From NCBI GenBank assembly GCA_905478195.1, contig CAJQHM010000026.1, forward strand, positions 1 through 42,560: 42,560 bases of DNA, given 5' to 3'. A model generated the notes under the pieces. It worked only from the letters and a program-made list of their open reading frames with translations. It had not been told where the DNA came from and ran no database searches. Made by a program: the position numbers and the translations under genes. Below are positions 17,062 to 25,765 of this stretch, piece by piece (position 1 is the first letter of the stretch; each line of letters opens with the position of its first letter). This DNA comes from an uncultured Pseudomonadales bacterium. Its GTDB lineage: Bacteria; Pseudomonadota; Gammaproteobacteria; Pseudomonadales; Pseudohongiellaceae.

Positions 17062-18036
17062 ATGAAGTCAGTAGCGAACAAGGTTTCATGGCTGGCAAGC
17101 CTGTTGCTCATCGCCTTGCTGATTAATCAATCGGCGAATGCACAGACCAGATTCATGCAGCTGCGGGGTCAGATTACATCGCCGGCTTATGAAGGTTGGT
17201 GGCCAAACGAGGACGGGTCCTATAAGTTGTTCTTTGGCTACATGAACACCAACTGGGATCAGCAATTTGATATACCTATCAGTCCGGAAAATTATTTCTC
17301 TGAGGTTGAGCCGGGAGAACTAGATGATCTTAGCCTTGACGCTTTCGATTTTTCTTCGGCGGATATGGGGCAGCCTACGCACTTCTACCCAAGACGAAAC
17401 CCCTTTCTTTTCACCATCGATGTCCCGGCAGATTTTGGTGAAAGAGAACTGGTGTGGACACTAAAGACCCAAGGGCAAACGAATCGAGCCTATGGAACAT
17501 TGAAGGCCGACTACCGTATTGATCCGCAGGTTATCTCCACTGAGGTGGGAGGCAATTACGGCAGCCTGAGTGATTCGCTGCGAAACAATATTCCTCCAGA
17601 GCTTCGCGTCGAAGGAGAGAGCTTTCGATCGGTGCGAGTAGGTCAGCCTCTCAGTCTCGCCGTGCGAGCAAGTGATCCCGACAACCTGCCCGCGCGTCGC
17701 GACCGCCCGCGTAGTCAGGGGATAGACCAGTTATACAGACCACCTTCTTCGATAGTGGCTATGAGCGGCCCGGGTTTGCGTTTCTCATGGACGGTATATC
17801 GCGGCCCGGCAGCGAAGGCGAGCTTTAGCCCCACACAGTTTAAGACTTACACCGATACCCGGATGTATGCGAACTCACCCTGGGCACCACCGTTTGAGAT
17901 CCCGCAGCCTCCAGAAGATGGACGTTGGGTGTCGGAGGTCGTTTTCGATGAGCCGGGTGAATACGTGTTGCGTGGCATAGCCAGTGACGGCTCACTTTTT
18001 ACCTACCAGAATATTAACGTTACTGTTACGCGCTAG
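17062..18036 (+). CDS. Secreted protein of unknown function, partner of the heme-PHM protein
   Basis: This 324-residue protein has a signal peptide ending SANA-Q (residue 27). The N-terminal half contains many aromatic residues (YEGWWPNEDGSYKLFFGYMNTN) and the family-like ENYF and YPRRNPFLF segments. The last 130 residues look like an immunoglobulin/PKD-type beta-sandwich (PLSLAVRASDPD; then FDEPGEYVLRGIASDG). I cannot assign an enzyme activity. It starts two bases after the monooxygenase stop, so the two are almost certainly cotranscribed and may form a periplasmic complex. A hairpin follows. Confidence 0.8.
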   Translation: MKSVANKVSWLASLLLIALLINQSANAQTRFMQLRGQITSPAYEGWWPNEDGSYKLFFGYMNTNWDQQFDIPISPENYFSEVEPGELDDLSLDAFDFSSADMGQPTHFYPRRNPFLFTIDVPADFGERELVWTLKTQGQTNRAYGTLKADYRIDPQVISTEVGGNYGSLSDSLRNNIPPELRVEGESFRSVRVGQPLSLAVRASDPDNLPARRDRPRSQGIDQLYRPPSSIVAMSGPGLRFSWTVYRGPAAKASFSPTQFKTYTDTRMYANSPWAPPFEIPQPPEDGRWVSEVVFDEPGEYVLRGIASDGSLFTYQNINVTVTR

Positions 18037-18100
18037 CTGCGGCGGTGATGCAAACTATTCTGAGGCGTTAGAAACGGTTTTTGTTTTTTCCTTCCTGTTT

Positions 18101-18139
18101 GACAAAGCCCTCACCGAATCGTTCGGTGGGGGCTTTGTC
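18101..18139 (+). terminator. Strong hairpin, probable terminator of the PQQ/PHM transcription unit
   Basis: An 18-base-pair stem (one G-T pair) with a TCG loop: GACAAAGCCCTCACCGAA pairs with TTCGGTGGGGGCTTTGTC. It lies 65 bases past the unknown secreted gene and 75 bases before the TAXI gene. The downstream T run is poor (TTACTGCTTTTC), so termination may be incomplete or factor-assisted; a long T run sits instead on its 5' side. Confidence 0.55.
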
Positions 18140-18213
18140 CCGTTACTGCTTTTCTAGCAAAGTCCAAAAAGCTAGGTTATGCTCACGGTCATTCCCTACA
18201 AGGCAGCAGTGCA

Positions 18214-19413
18214 ATGCTATCGCGCTTATATTCTTCATCTCTTTGGTCACGCTCTTTCCTGTTGAATTCGATGGTTGCTCTTTTGCTGAATCTGACTGCC
18301 AGCAATTTAAGTTCAGCAGCTGAAGGCATCGATCTGCCCAAGACTATCGCCTGGTCTGCCTATCCCACTGGCACGGGTGGTTATAGCCAAGCGGTCGCTA
18401 TTGGCAGCATCTTGCAGCGTCAATATCGAGTAAATCTTCGGGTTATTCCTGGTCGCAATGATGTGTCCAGGCTGGCGACTCTGCGCGCGAACAGGGTGCA
18501 TTTTTCTGCCGGTGGTTCCGAGGCGGTCTATGCCCAGGAAGGCATATTAAATTTCGCTTCGAAGATATGGGGCCCACAACCAATACGCGCCCTAATGTCT
18601 AACTATTCCGATAGCTGCTCCTTTACCTTTGCCACGGCAAGCGATGCGAACATAAATAGTGTCGCGGATATAAAGGGCAAGCGGGTGACATTTGTGCAGG
18701 GTGCTCCCTCTCTGAATAATGCGACCGCCGCGCTACTGTCCTACGCAAACTTGACCTGGGATGATGTGACTGCCGTTGAGGTGGGTGGCTACAATGCGTC
18801 TATCGACGCGGTGTTGAATAATCGCGCAGACGTTGTCGGTGGCGCCTGTAATTCGCCACCGTTCCTGCGCATCGAAGCGTCCCCAAGAGGGCTTACCTTT
18901 CCTGCCTTGCCCCATGATAATCCGGAGGCTGTGGCTAGAGTGCGGTCCAGGTTGCCCTGGTATGTGCCGCATATTGCCTATGAGGGGCCAACCCTGCCCG
19001 AGGAAGGCCTGGAGGTGTTCTCTTCCGCCTATCCCCTGCTGGTAGGTATGGATACATCCGAAGAGACGATGGTGTATAGCATGGTAAAGATCATGCACCA
19101 GCATTTCGACGAGTATAAGGACAATGCGCCCGGTGCAACGGGGTGGCTGCTAGAGAGACAAAAATTCGATCAGGCCTTTCTACCGTTTCATCCTGGTGCT
19201 ATTCGTTACTACAAGGAAATTGGTGCATGGAACGCGGCGGCGGATGCGCAGAATTTACTCAATCTAAATCGACAGCGTGTTCTTATGGATGCCTGGGCTG
19301 CGTTCTTTCCAACAGCGCCTGAGGGCTATGCTGAATTTGAGGCGGCTTGGATGCGAGCCAGAAATAGTGCGCTTGAGGCCGAAGGGCTGATAACACTGGG
19401 CGAAGGGTTGTAG
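18214..19413 (+). CDS. TAXI-family TRAP transporter substrate-binding protein
   Basis: This 399-residue periplasmic binding protein belongs to the TAXI branch of TRAP transporters. A signal sequence runs to about residue 36. The mature part opens with the TAXI-typical TYPTGTGGY-like segment (SAYPTGTGGYSQAVAIGS) and has two alpha/beta lobes (VADIKGKRVTFVQGAPSLNN; AVLNNRADVVGGAC). It probably binds a dicarboxylate or other organic acid, but the substrate cannot be read from sequence. AAGGCAG lies about nine bases before the ATG. The fused permease gene starts seven bases downstream, forming the usual two-gene TAXI-TRAP unit. Confidence 0.93.
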   Translation: MLSRLYSSSLWSRSFLLNSMVALLLNLTASNLSSAAEGIDLPKTIAWSAYPTGTGGYSQAVAIGSILQRQYRVNLRVIPGRNDVSRLATLRANRVHFSAGGSEAVYAQEGILNFASKIWGPQPIRALMSNYSDSCSFTFATASDANINSVADIKGKRVTFVQGAPSLNNATAALLSYANLTWDDVTAVEVGGYNASIDAVLNNRADVVGGACNSPPFLRIEASPRGLTFPALPHDNPEAVARVRSRLPWYVPHIAYEGPTLPEEGLEVFSSAYPLLVGMDTSEETMVYSMVKIMHQHFDEYKDNAPGATGWLLERQKFDQAFLPFHPGAIRYYKEIGAWNAAADAQNLLNLNRQRVLMDAWAAFFPTAPEGYAEFEAAWMRARNSALEAEGLITLGEGL

Positions 19414-19420
19414 CAAGCGT

Positions 19421-21403
19421 ATGAGCGAGAAGTCGAGAATAGAAATAGAGGCGAAGGATCTGGCCGAGACAGAGGCGGCGAAGTTGCGCTACAGGGATCT
19501 ATCGTTCCGCTGGCAGATGATAATGGCAGCAATGACCGCCTGTTCCATTGCGCTGGCAATCAATCAGATATTTAACCTGGGATTCTTCGTCGGCTATGTG
19601 ATGCTCGATAGCCGCTATATGTACCTGATCACCGGGATCATGCTGAGCATGGTCTTTATTACCTTCCCCGCAAATAAAAGAAGTCCTACACATGTTCCCT
19701 GGTATGACGTGGCAATCATGCTGATCATCGCTGTCATATTTTCCTATTTCGCCTTCTATGCAGAGCGTATCGTTCTGGAGGCCTGGGAATACTCGGCACC
19801 GCCTCTGGGCATCTGGCTGGCAATGATTACCTGGGCGATCGTATTGGAGGGAGGTCGCCGCGCCGGTGGCTGGCCAGTGTTTTTTATCGTGGTAGTGTTC
19901 TCCTTCTACCCAACCTTTGCAGATTCATTACCGAATGTGATCGCCGCGCTTAGCATCCCGGTTCAGGACGCAGCCATATTTCACGTGTTAGGAGAGGAGA
20001 GTCTCTTTGGAATTCCGATGCGTGTCTTCGCGCAACTGGTATTTGGTTTTCTTGTCTTCGGAATATCGCTGCAATATACAGGCGGCGGCCCCTTCTTTAT
20101 TAATCTGGCCTTTGCCTTGCTGGGCCACAAGCGAGGCGGCCCTGCCAAGGTGTCCATCTTCTCTAGCGGCCTGATGGGCTCTATGAGTGGTGGGCCAATC
20201 AGTAACGTACTGACTACGGGCCCACTTTCCATACCTGCTATGCGCCGAGTAGGTTTTTCAAAGGAATATGCGGCTGGTGTCGAAGCCTGCGCCTCTACGG
20301 GTGGCGTATTCATGCCACCGATAATGGGCGCCACGGCCTTTGTCATGGCGAGCTTTCTGAACATAAGTTATGTCACAGTCGCTATCGCCGCGATCGTGCC
20401 CTCGGTGCTGTATTTCTTTGGCCTGTTCATGCAGATAGATGCCTATGCGGCTCGGGAAAACCTGGCTGGACTGCCGCGTGAAGAGCTGCCTAAGATTGGG
20501 CAGGTATTTAAGGATGGCTGGTATTTCCTCGCGGTGTTTGCCGCCCTGATTTGGATGCTGGTCTTTCTGCAGCGTGAGGCGGTAGCGCCGTTCTACGCGA
20601 CTGCGCTTCTGTTGGTTATTAATCAATTTACCAGTCATCGCCTGTCGCTAGACAAGTTTATGCAGCTAGTCGCTACTATGGGTAAGCTGCTGGCGGAACT
20701 TGCCGGTATTCTTGCAGCGATCGGTCTCATCATCGGTGGGCTTGCGGTTACAGGCATCGCGGGGACGATCGCGAATGACCTGGTCTATCTAGCCGGCGAA
20801 AATACACTGGTGCTGCTACTGATGGGCGCGCTGACCAGTTTTATCCTGGGTATTGGCATGACGGTAACGGCGGCCTATATTTTTCTCGCTATCGTTCTGG
20901 TTCCTGCCTTAACTAACTCGGGGCTAAATCCATTAGCGAGTCATATGTTCGTTATGTATTGGGGGATGCTAAGTTTCATTACGCCTCCCGTAGCTCTAGC
21001 TGCATTCGCGGCGGCCTCTGTCGCCCATGTGTCGCCGATGCGGGCGGGTCTTGCGGCTATGCGCCTGGGTGCGATTATCTATTTTGTTCCCTTCTTCTTC
21101 GTTTTTAATCCTGCGCTGCTGTTGCAGGGCAGTGCCATGGAGAATCTGCAGGCGGTATCAACAGCGCTTGTTGGTGTGGCTCTGGTCTCCGCCGCCCTGC
21201 AAGGCTACCTGATCGGTATCGGACACCTGGGAAAGGGAAGTATGGGGATGTTCGTGCGAATCTTCATAGGTCTGTCGGGGCTGACCCTAGCCTTGCCCGC
21301 CGGCGGCATGTTCGGATTCAGCCAGATATTTCTATTTGTTCTAGCGACTATCTTCATGGGCGCAGGCTTAACGGCAAGGAAATTTCTCGCAGCTCCCGTT
21401 TAG
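19421..21403 (+). CDS. TRAP transporter fused permease (DctQM-type)
   Basis: This 660-residue membrane protein fuses the small (DctQ-like) and large (DctM-like) TRAP permease subunits, as is normal for TAXI systems. About 16 helices are visible. The DctM signature region includes SSGLMGSMSGGPISNVLTTG and ACASTGGVFMPPIMGATAFVMASF, and the second repeat has GIGMTVTAAYIFLAIVL and FITPPVALAAFAAASVA. Transport is driven by a sodium gradient in characterised TRAP systems. The gene follows its binding-protein gene by seven bases and is in turn followed after 170 bases by the PAL-like propeller gene. Confidence 0.95.
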   Translation: MSEKSRIEIEAKDLAETEAAKLRYRDLSFRWQMIMAAMTACSIALAINQIFNLGFFVGYVMLDSRYMYLITGIMLSMVFITFPANKRSPTHVPWYDVAIMLIIAVIFSYFAFYAERIVLEAWEYSAPPLGIWLAMITWAIVLEGGRRAGGWPVFFIVVVFSFYPTFADSLPNVIAALSIPVQDAAIFHVLGEESLFGIPMRVFAQLVFGFLVFGISLQYTGGGPFFINLAFALLGHKRGGPAKVSIFSSGLMGSMSGGPISNVLTTGPLSIPAMRRVGFSKEYAAGVEACASTGGVFMPPIMGATAFVMASFLNISYVTVAIAAIVPSVLYFFGLFMQIDAYAARENLAGLPREELPKIGQVFKDGWYFLAVFAALIWMLVFLQREAVAPFYATALLLVINQFTSHRLSLDKFMQLVATMGKLLAELAGILAAIGLIIGGLAVTGIAGTIANDLVYLAGENTLVLLLMGALTSFILGIGMTVTAAYIFLAIVLVPALTNSGLNPLASHMFVMYWGMLSFITPPVALAAFAAASVAHVSPMRAGLAAMRLGAIIYFVPFFFVFNPALLLQGSAMENLQAVSTALVGVALVSAALQGYLIGIGHLGKGSMGMFVRIFIGLSGLTLALPAGGMFGFSQIFLFVLATIFMGAGLTARKFLAAPV

Positions 21404-21572
21404 TGCGCTGTAGGCTGTGATGTAGCGCATTGCTTTCACCAGATTCCTGATTTAATCTGTTCTAGTGAGGCGCGCTGCTGAGAAAGTCTAAGGGTGATTT
21501 CTATCGAGCGTGCCTCATTTTATCCAGTTACTATGAATTGTATTTAGCCACTCTCCCCGGGAGGGATTAAAA

Positions 21573-22697
21573 GTGATCACCGTCTCCGTGTCTGGTAAAC
21601 AAGATTCTTTGTTCGCCCAAGCAGTGCAGTCTAGCCTCATTAGTATTTGCTTGCGCCCCGTGCTTGGCCTCGTGTTTATTCTTTGCTCTGGCTCCCTATC
21701 AGCCCAGCTGGAGCCAATTAATGATAGGCCGAATCCTTTTTCCAGTTTGGATAATTGGGCGACTCTGCCCGATGGTCGTGAATGGGGCTCGACAGCGGGT
21801 GTCGACATGGACCCGGACGGACGTCATCTTTGGGCTATTGATCGCTGTGGTGCTAATAGCTGCATCGGCTCTAGTGTCGACCCCATTGTGAAGATTGATT
21901 CGAATGGAAATGTCGTCGCATCAATGGGGGGCGGCTTGATGTTGTTTCCCCATGGGCTGCACGTAGATCGTGATGGTAATATTTGGGTAACCGACGGTCA
22001 GGGACCGCGAGCCAACGATCCGGCTACCACGGGCATGGGGCACGCAGTGTATAAGTTAAGCCCCGAAGGTGAAGTGCTATTGACTCTTGGTCAGCCGGGA
22101 GTCGCCGGTGATGGGACAGATGCCTTGCTGGAAACACCCTGTGATGTGGTTACCGATGCCGACGGCAATATTTATGTGGGCGATGGCCACAGCGGCCAGA
22201 ATACCGATGCGACGCCCGCGACTGTTGCGCGCATCGTCAAGTTCGATCGCAATGGCAATATGATCAAGTATTGGGGTGGCTGGGGTTCGGATGCGGGCAA
22301 GCTGAAGACACCCCATGCATTGGATATCGATTCGCGAAATAGATTAATTGTAGGCGATAGAGGCAATAACCGGTTGCAGATATTTGATCTGGATGGCAAC
22401 TACATAGGCGAATTCAAATCTTTTAGCCGACCTAGTGGAATCTATATTACTGCCGACGATACGATCTATGTTGCAGATTCGGAATCCGAGTTCGATGAAG
22501 AACGCAACCCTGGCTGGCATGCAGGTATTCGAGTAGGCAGCTTGCTGGATGGCATTGTCGACTATTTTATCGATGGAACCGTTGAAGATTATCCCGAGGG
22601 CTCGAACCCCGAGGGTGTTGCCGTGGATTCGGCAGGCAATGTATTCGGTGCGGTAGTGTCTGGCGGCGGCTCGCTGGTGAAATCATCTCGCCGCTAG
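21573..22697 (+). CDS. Secreted six-bladed NHL propeller resembling peptidyl-hydroxyglycine lyase (PAL)
   Basis: A GTG start at 21573 follows GGGAGGG by eight bases. The 374-residue product has a late signal peptide (about residues 28-44) and NHL repeats. It can be laid over the PAL domain of peptide-amidating enzymes: Arg91 at the position of rat Arg533, His127 (FPHGLHVD) and His248 (TPHALDID) at two zinc-ligand positions, and Arg263 in GDRGNNRLQIF at Arg706. The third zinc His is Glu347 (NPEGVAVD), and the catalytic Tyr654 position is His206. So the fold is clear, but activity as a lyase is uncertain; other NHL lyases or binding proteins are possible. A heme-PHM gene lies 4.5 kb upstream. 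Confidence 0.78.
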   Translation: MITVSVSGKQDSLFAQAVQSSLISICLRPVLGLVFILCSGSLSAQLEPINDRPNPFSSLDNWATLPDGREWGSTAGVDMDPDGRHLWAIDRCGANSCIGSSVDPIVKIDSNGNVVASMGGGLMLFPHGLHVDRDGNIWVTDGQGPRANDPATTGMGHAVYKLSPEGEVLLTLGQPGVAGDGTDALLETPCDVVTDADGNIYVGDGHSGQNTDATPATVARIVKFDRNGNMIKYWGGWGSDAGKLKTPHALDIDSRNRLIVGDRGNNRLQIFDLDGNYIGEFKSFSRPSGIYITADDTIYVADSESEFDEERNPGWHAGIRVGSLLDGIVDYFIDGTVEDYPEGSNPEGVAVDSAGNVFGAVVSGGGSLVKSSRR

Positions 22698-22698
22698 G

Positions 22699-23004
22699 CT
22701 AGCTTCTGCTTCTGGAGTTCGCATAGCGCGTGAGCATTTCGGGATCACTGTGTATGTGTTTTTCTATAACGTTGATGAGATCGCCCTTGGATACCTGGCC
22801 ATAGTTCGCGATCAGGTCGGAGCTGAGGATAAGCGATATAAACAGGGAAACGAATAACATCAGATACAGGAAGGGGAGTTCCACACCTACTAGTCGGAGT
22901 GCCGCCGAAAAAAGCAACCCGAAGATGAGGAAGGATCGCAGTGCAGCCTCGCGGTGAATCTGGCGTTTGGCACGGACTATGAGTTGGAAGTCTCTTTCAT
23001 TCAT
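22699..23004 (-). CDS. Small two-helix membrane protein of unknown function
   Basis: The 101-residue product has a charged N-terminus (MNERDFQLIVRAKRQIHREA), two adjacent hydrophobic helices (about residues 24-42 and 45-64, split by GVELP) and a soluble tail with a SRSRS end. No motif is recognised. The ATG at 23004 is preferred to a TTG three codons upstream. It converges on the propeller gene, with two bases between the stops, and is divergent from the rhodanese gene. Confidence 0.65.
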   Translation of the reverse strand: MNERDFQLIVRAKRQIHREAALRSFLIFGLLFSAALRLVGVELPFLYLMLFVSLFISLILSSDLIANYGQVSKGDLINVIEKHIHSDPEMLTRYANSRSRS

Positions 23005-23145
23005 GTCGATCAACCCAATGCGCAGGGCGCACTCCTCAATGTTTGATTTCAGTTCACCACGTTATACCTAATAATAGTAGATTCGAGCATCAAACGATAA
23101 ATTTCGAGCCGCGTGTAGCAAATAACATTCGAGGGATTACAGATA

Positions 23146-23541
23146 ATGCAGATTCAAAAGGGATATAAGCAGTTGGTTGAAGAGGCCGAACAAAACCTGC
23201 GAGCCATTGATTCGACTGAATTAAATGCCAGATTGCAGGATATGGGCGAGTCGCTCCTGCTTATCGATCTCAGAGACGTGCGTGAGGTCAAGCGCGAAGG
23301 GAAAATTCCAGGGTCGCTACATATCCCCCGCGGTATGCTGGAATTCTGGATTGATCCAGATAGCCCCTACTATCGAACCGAGTTCGATAAGGCCGAAGAG
23401 TTAATCCTTTACTGTAACAAGGGTTGGCGATCCGCGCTGGCGGCTCAATCGCTGCAGAGCATGGGAGTCGAGAATATTGCTCATCTCCAGGGCGGTATGG
23501 AGCAGTGGCTGAAGGATGGCGGTGAGGCGCAGTCGAATTAA
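23146..23541 (+). CDS. Single-domain rhodanese-like sulfurtransferase
   Basis: This 131-residue cytosolic protein has the rhodanese fold: LLLIDLRDVREVKREGKIPGSLHIPRG-type start (residues 37-63, split here by position) and the active-site loop CNKGWRSALAA with Cys90. It ends with the HLQGGMEQWL signature. Such proteins carry persulfide sulfur for detoxification or cofactor synthesis. The active loop is complete, so activity is likely. There is no signal peptide. It is followed 38 bases later by the VOC gene on the same strand. Confidence 0.93.
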   Translation: MQIQKGYKQLVEEAEQNLRAIDSTELNARLQDMGESLLLIDLRDVREVKREGKIPGSLHIPRGMLEFWIDPDSPYYRTEFDKAEELILYCNKGWRSALAAQSLQSMGVENIAHLQGGMEQWLKDGGEAQSN

Positions 23542-23579
23542 ATTTACCTCAAGGTAGACGCTAGCACAGGACTCTAGCT

Positions 23580-24701
23580 ATGATGTCGCGACCAATAAAA
23601 GGCGCGAGGACAGCGGCTATGACGACCAAATCCACTATGATTGGCAACTCGGCAGTTTTCAGCCGACGCGCAGTACTCAAAGCAATTCCAGCACTTACCC
23701 TAAGCCCCACACTGCTTGCACAATCGATGTCACCGATCGCGGTGCGCAAATTACACAGTTTTGGCATGCGCGTCTCCAACATGGAGCGATCACTGCGATT
23801 CTATCAGGACATATTCGGCGCAGCGATTCAGTCGAGGCAAGGAGACACAGTCTGCCTGCGAATTGGTGATGGCCCCAGATTCTTCTCTTTGACACCCGTG
23901 CAAGCTGGCGAGCAGCCCGGATTTAGCCACATAGGTCTCAGTGTGGAGAACTTCGATCTGGAGTCAGTGCGCGATCAGTTGGACGCGTTTGGCATTTCGC
24001 GGCGCAGGCAGTCAGGCCCGAATCAGGCCTCGCTCGATGTGGCAATGCAGTCCTGGACTACCACACGTGGGCAGCGCGAGGGCGGATCGACGTCAGGCAC
24101 CGAGGAGCTATTTTTCGCAGATATCGAGGGCTTGATATATCAGCTCTCAGGAACGGATCACTGCGGCGGTGCCGGTGACGACGGTGCCATATGTGAGCGA
24201 GTGGAAGAGGCAGCTACTTCTGGTTTGTTTCGCTCCATTGATGTTAGTCACTTTACAAATTTCCTCGCTAATAAAGATCGAGCCAATGAATTTTACACGC
24301 GCATTTTCGGGCTGGGCTTTCAGGCCTACCAGGGGCCTGCATCACCGATAGTCGGTGTTGGCGACGGAATACAGTTCTTAATGTATGTAGGGGGAGATCA
24401 GGCGGGAGCACCGGTGCAGCCAGGGCGGGTGGATCATGTATGCCTCAGCATCGATGATTTTGATGTGGATGGCGTCATAGCAAAACTGGAAGACTATGGC
24501 TTTACAGCCAGGCAGAGTGCGGATAATACACCGCCTATGGTGCACTGGATTAGCATGCGTATGCCAAATCGTGGCGGTATTGAAGGTGGCACGCCTGAGG
24601 TCTATTTCTCAGACCCCGATGGAATTCGGATTCAAGTGCAGGATGCCGTCTATTGTGGTGGTGGTGGATACCTTGGTGATGATTGTAGCGCCCCAGCCTA
24701 G
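23580..24701 (+). CDS. Tat-exported tandem VOC (glyoxalase/dioxygenase-like) protein
   Basis: The 373-residue protein has a twin-arginine signal (SRRAVLKAIPALTLSPTLLA, Arg29-Arg30), so it is probably folded with its metal before export. Two VOC modules follow: residues about 55-195 (LHSFGMRVSNMERSLRFYQD to LFFADIEGLIYQLSG) and about 220-360 (DVSHFTNFLANKDRANEFYT to EVYFSDPDGIRIQVQD). Metal-ligand His and Glu are plausible in both (SHIGLSV, DHVCLSI). Cys-rich ends after each module (DHCGG; YCGGG, DDCS) may form disulfides. The substrate is unknown. ATGs at 23619 and 23637 are alternative starts that still keep the Tat motif. Confidence 0.85.
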   Translation: MMSRPIKGARTAAMTTKSTMIGNSAVFSRRAVLKAIPALTLSPTLLAQSMSPIAVRKLHSFGMRVSNMERSLRFYQDIFGAAIQSRQGDTVCLRIGDGPRFFSLTPVQAGEQPGFSHIGLSVENFDLESVRDQLDAFGISRRRQSGPNQASLDVAMQSWTTTRGQREGGSTSGTEELFFADIEGLIYQLSGTDHCGGAGDDGAICERVEEAATSGLFRSIDVSHFTNFLANKDRANEFYTRIFGLGFQAYQGPASPIVGVGDGIQFLMYVGGDQAGAPVQPGRVDHVCLSIDDFDVDGVIAKLEDYGFTARQSADNTPPMVHWISMRMPNRGGIEGGTPEVYFSDPDGIRIQVQDAVYCGGGGYLGDDCSAPA

Positions 24702-24748
24702 GCGCTGTTGATGGGATGGTTGATTACGTTTAATTTCGAGGGAGTAGT

Positions 24749-25765
24749 ATGGAACATCGGTATATAGGAAAGAGTGGGTTGAGAGTCAGTCCAATCTGCA
24801 TGGGAACGATGAGTTTCGGCAGTTGGAGTGATAAGAAAGAGTCCTTCAAAATTCTGGAAGAGTCTTATGAGCGTGGAATTAACTTTTTTGATACAGCCGA
24901 GGTTTATCCGGTTCCCCCGTCGGCAGAAACTGTAGGTGTAACTGAGCAAATATTTGGCGAATGGGTTAAAACCAAGCCCAGGGATTCACTGATCATAGCA
25001 ACGAAGGTTGCGGGTGCGGCCGCGGGCTGGTTTGTCCCACCTATCCGTCACGGCCTGACGGCCTTAGATAGGTTTCATATCGAAACTGCCGTAGAAGGTT
25101 CGCTGCGTAGAATGCATATTGACTATATAGATCTCTATCAGGTGCACTGGCCTGATCCTATCGTACCTATAGATGAGTCTATGGAGGCATTGGACAGACT
25201 AGTGCAGGCGGGGAAGGTTCGCTACGTAGGAACCTCAAACGAAAATGCCTATGGATTGACCAAGGCTAACACGGTTGCAGAATACGAGGGATTCGCTCGT
25301 TTTCAGTCAATACAGAATAACTTTTCTCTTCTAAATCGTCGATTTCTGGATGAGTTGGCTGAAGTATGTAGAAGAGAGCATGTGTCACTCCTGCCTTACT
25401 CTCCAATTGGGGGTGGTGTGTTAAGTGGTAAATATAACCAGCCAGAAGTGCCTATAAATTCTCGCTTCGGTGAGTACAGCGATGCCGACGCTCGACAGCG
25501 AGCCATGGCGAGTCGTTTTGTGAACGAGGGGACTCTGGCGTCAACCGCAAAATATATGGAAATAGCAAAAGAGGCGGGTATGTCGCCTGTTACACTGGCT
25601 ACAGCCTGGAGTATGAATTTCGGTTTCGTAGCATCGACCATTATTGGAGCGCGTACTGCGGATCAGCTTAAGGATTCGCTGGCAGCACTCGATGTCAAAT
25701 TAAGCGATGAGACAATGAAGCAGTGCGATGAAGTACATAAGCAAATCCTTTATCCGATGGGCTAG
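24749..25765 (+). CDS. Aldo/keto reductase, Tas-like
   Basis: This 338-residue NADPH-dependent oxidoreductase has the (beta/alpha)8 aldo/keto reductase fold. The catalytic tetrad is visible: Asp and Tyr in FFDTAEVYPVPP, Lys in IIATKV and His in YQVHWPD. The AEVYPVPP and SGKYN segments resemble E. coli Tas rather than other branches. A GAGGGAG ribosome-binding site precedes the ATG. The natural substrate is unknown. Its last 38 bases overlap the start of the NUC-like gene in another frame, suggesting coupled translation. Confidence 0.93.
   Translation: MEHRYIGKSGLRVSPICMGTMSFGSWSDKKESFKILEESYERGINFFDTAEVYPVPPSAETVGVTEQIFGEWVKTKPRDSLIIATKVAGAAAGWFVPPIRHGLTALDRFHIETAVEGSLRRMHIDYIDLYQVHWPDPIVPIDESMEALDRLVQAGKVRYVGTSNENAYGLTKANTVAEYEGFARFQSIQNNFSLLNRRFLDELAEVCRREHVSLLPYSPIGGGVLSGKYNQPEVPINSRFGEYSDADARQRAMASRFVNEGTLASTAKYMEIAKEAGMSPVTLATAWSMNFGFVASTIIGARTADQLKDSLAALDVKLSDETMKQCDEVHKQILYPMG

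Noticed and set aside
18081-18323. 80-codon plus-strand ORF across the hairpin and TAXI gene start
   Set aside because: It reads through the hairpin and into the TAXI coding region in the wrong frame; no ribosome-binding site.
21404-21572. Possible terminator with TGCGCT/AGCGCA arms after the TRAP permease
   Set aside because: Only six base pairs with a 15-base loop and no T run.
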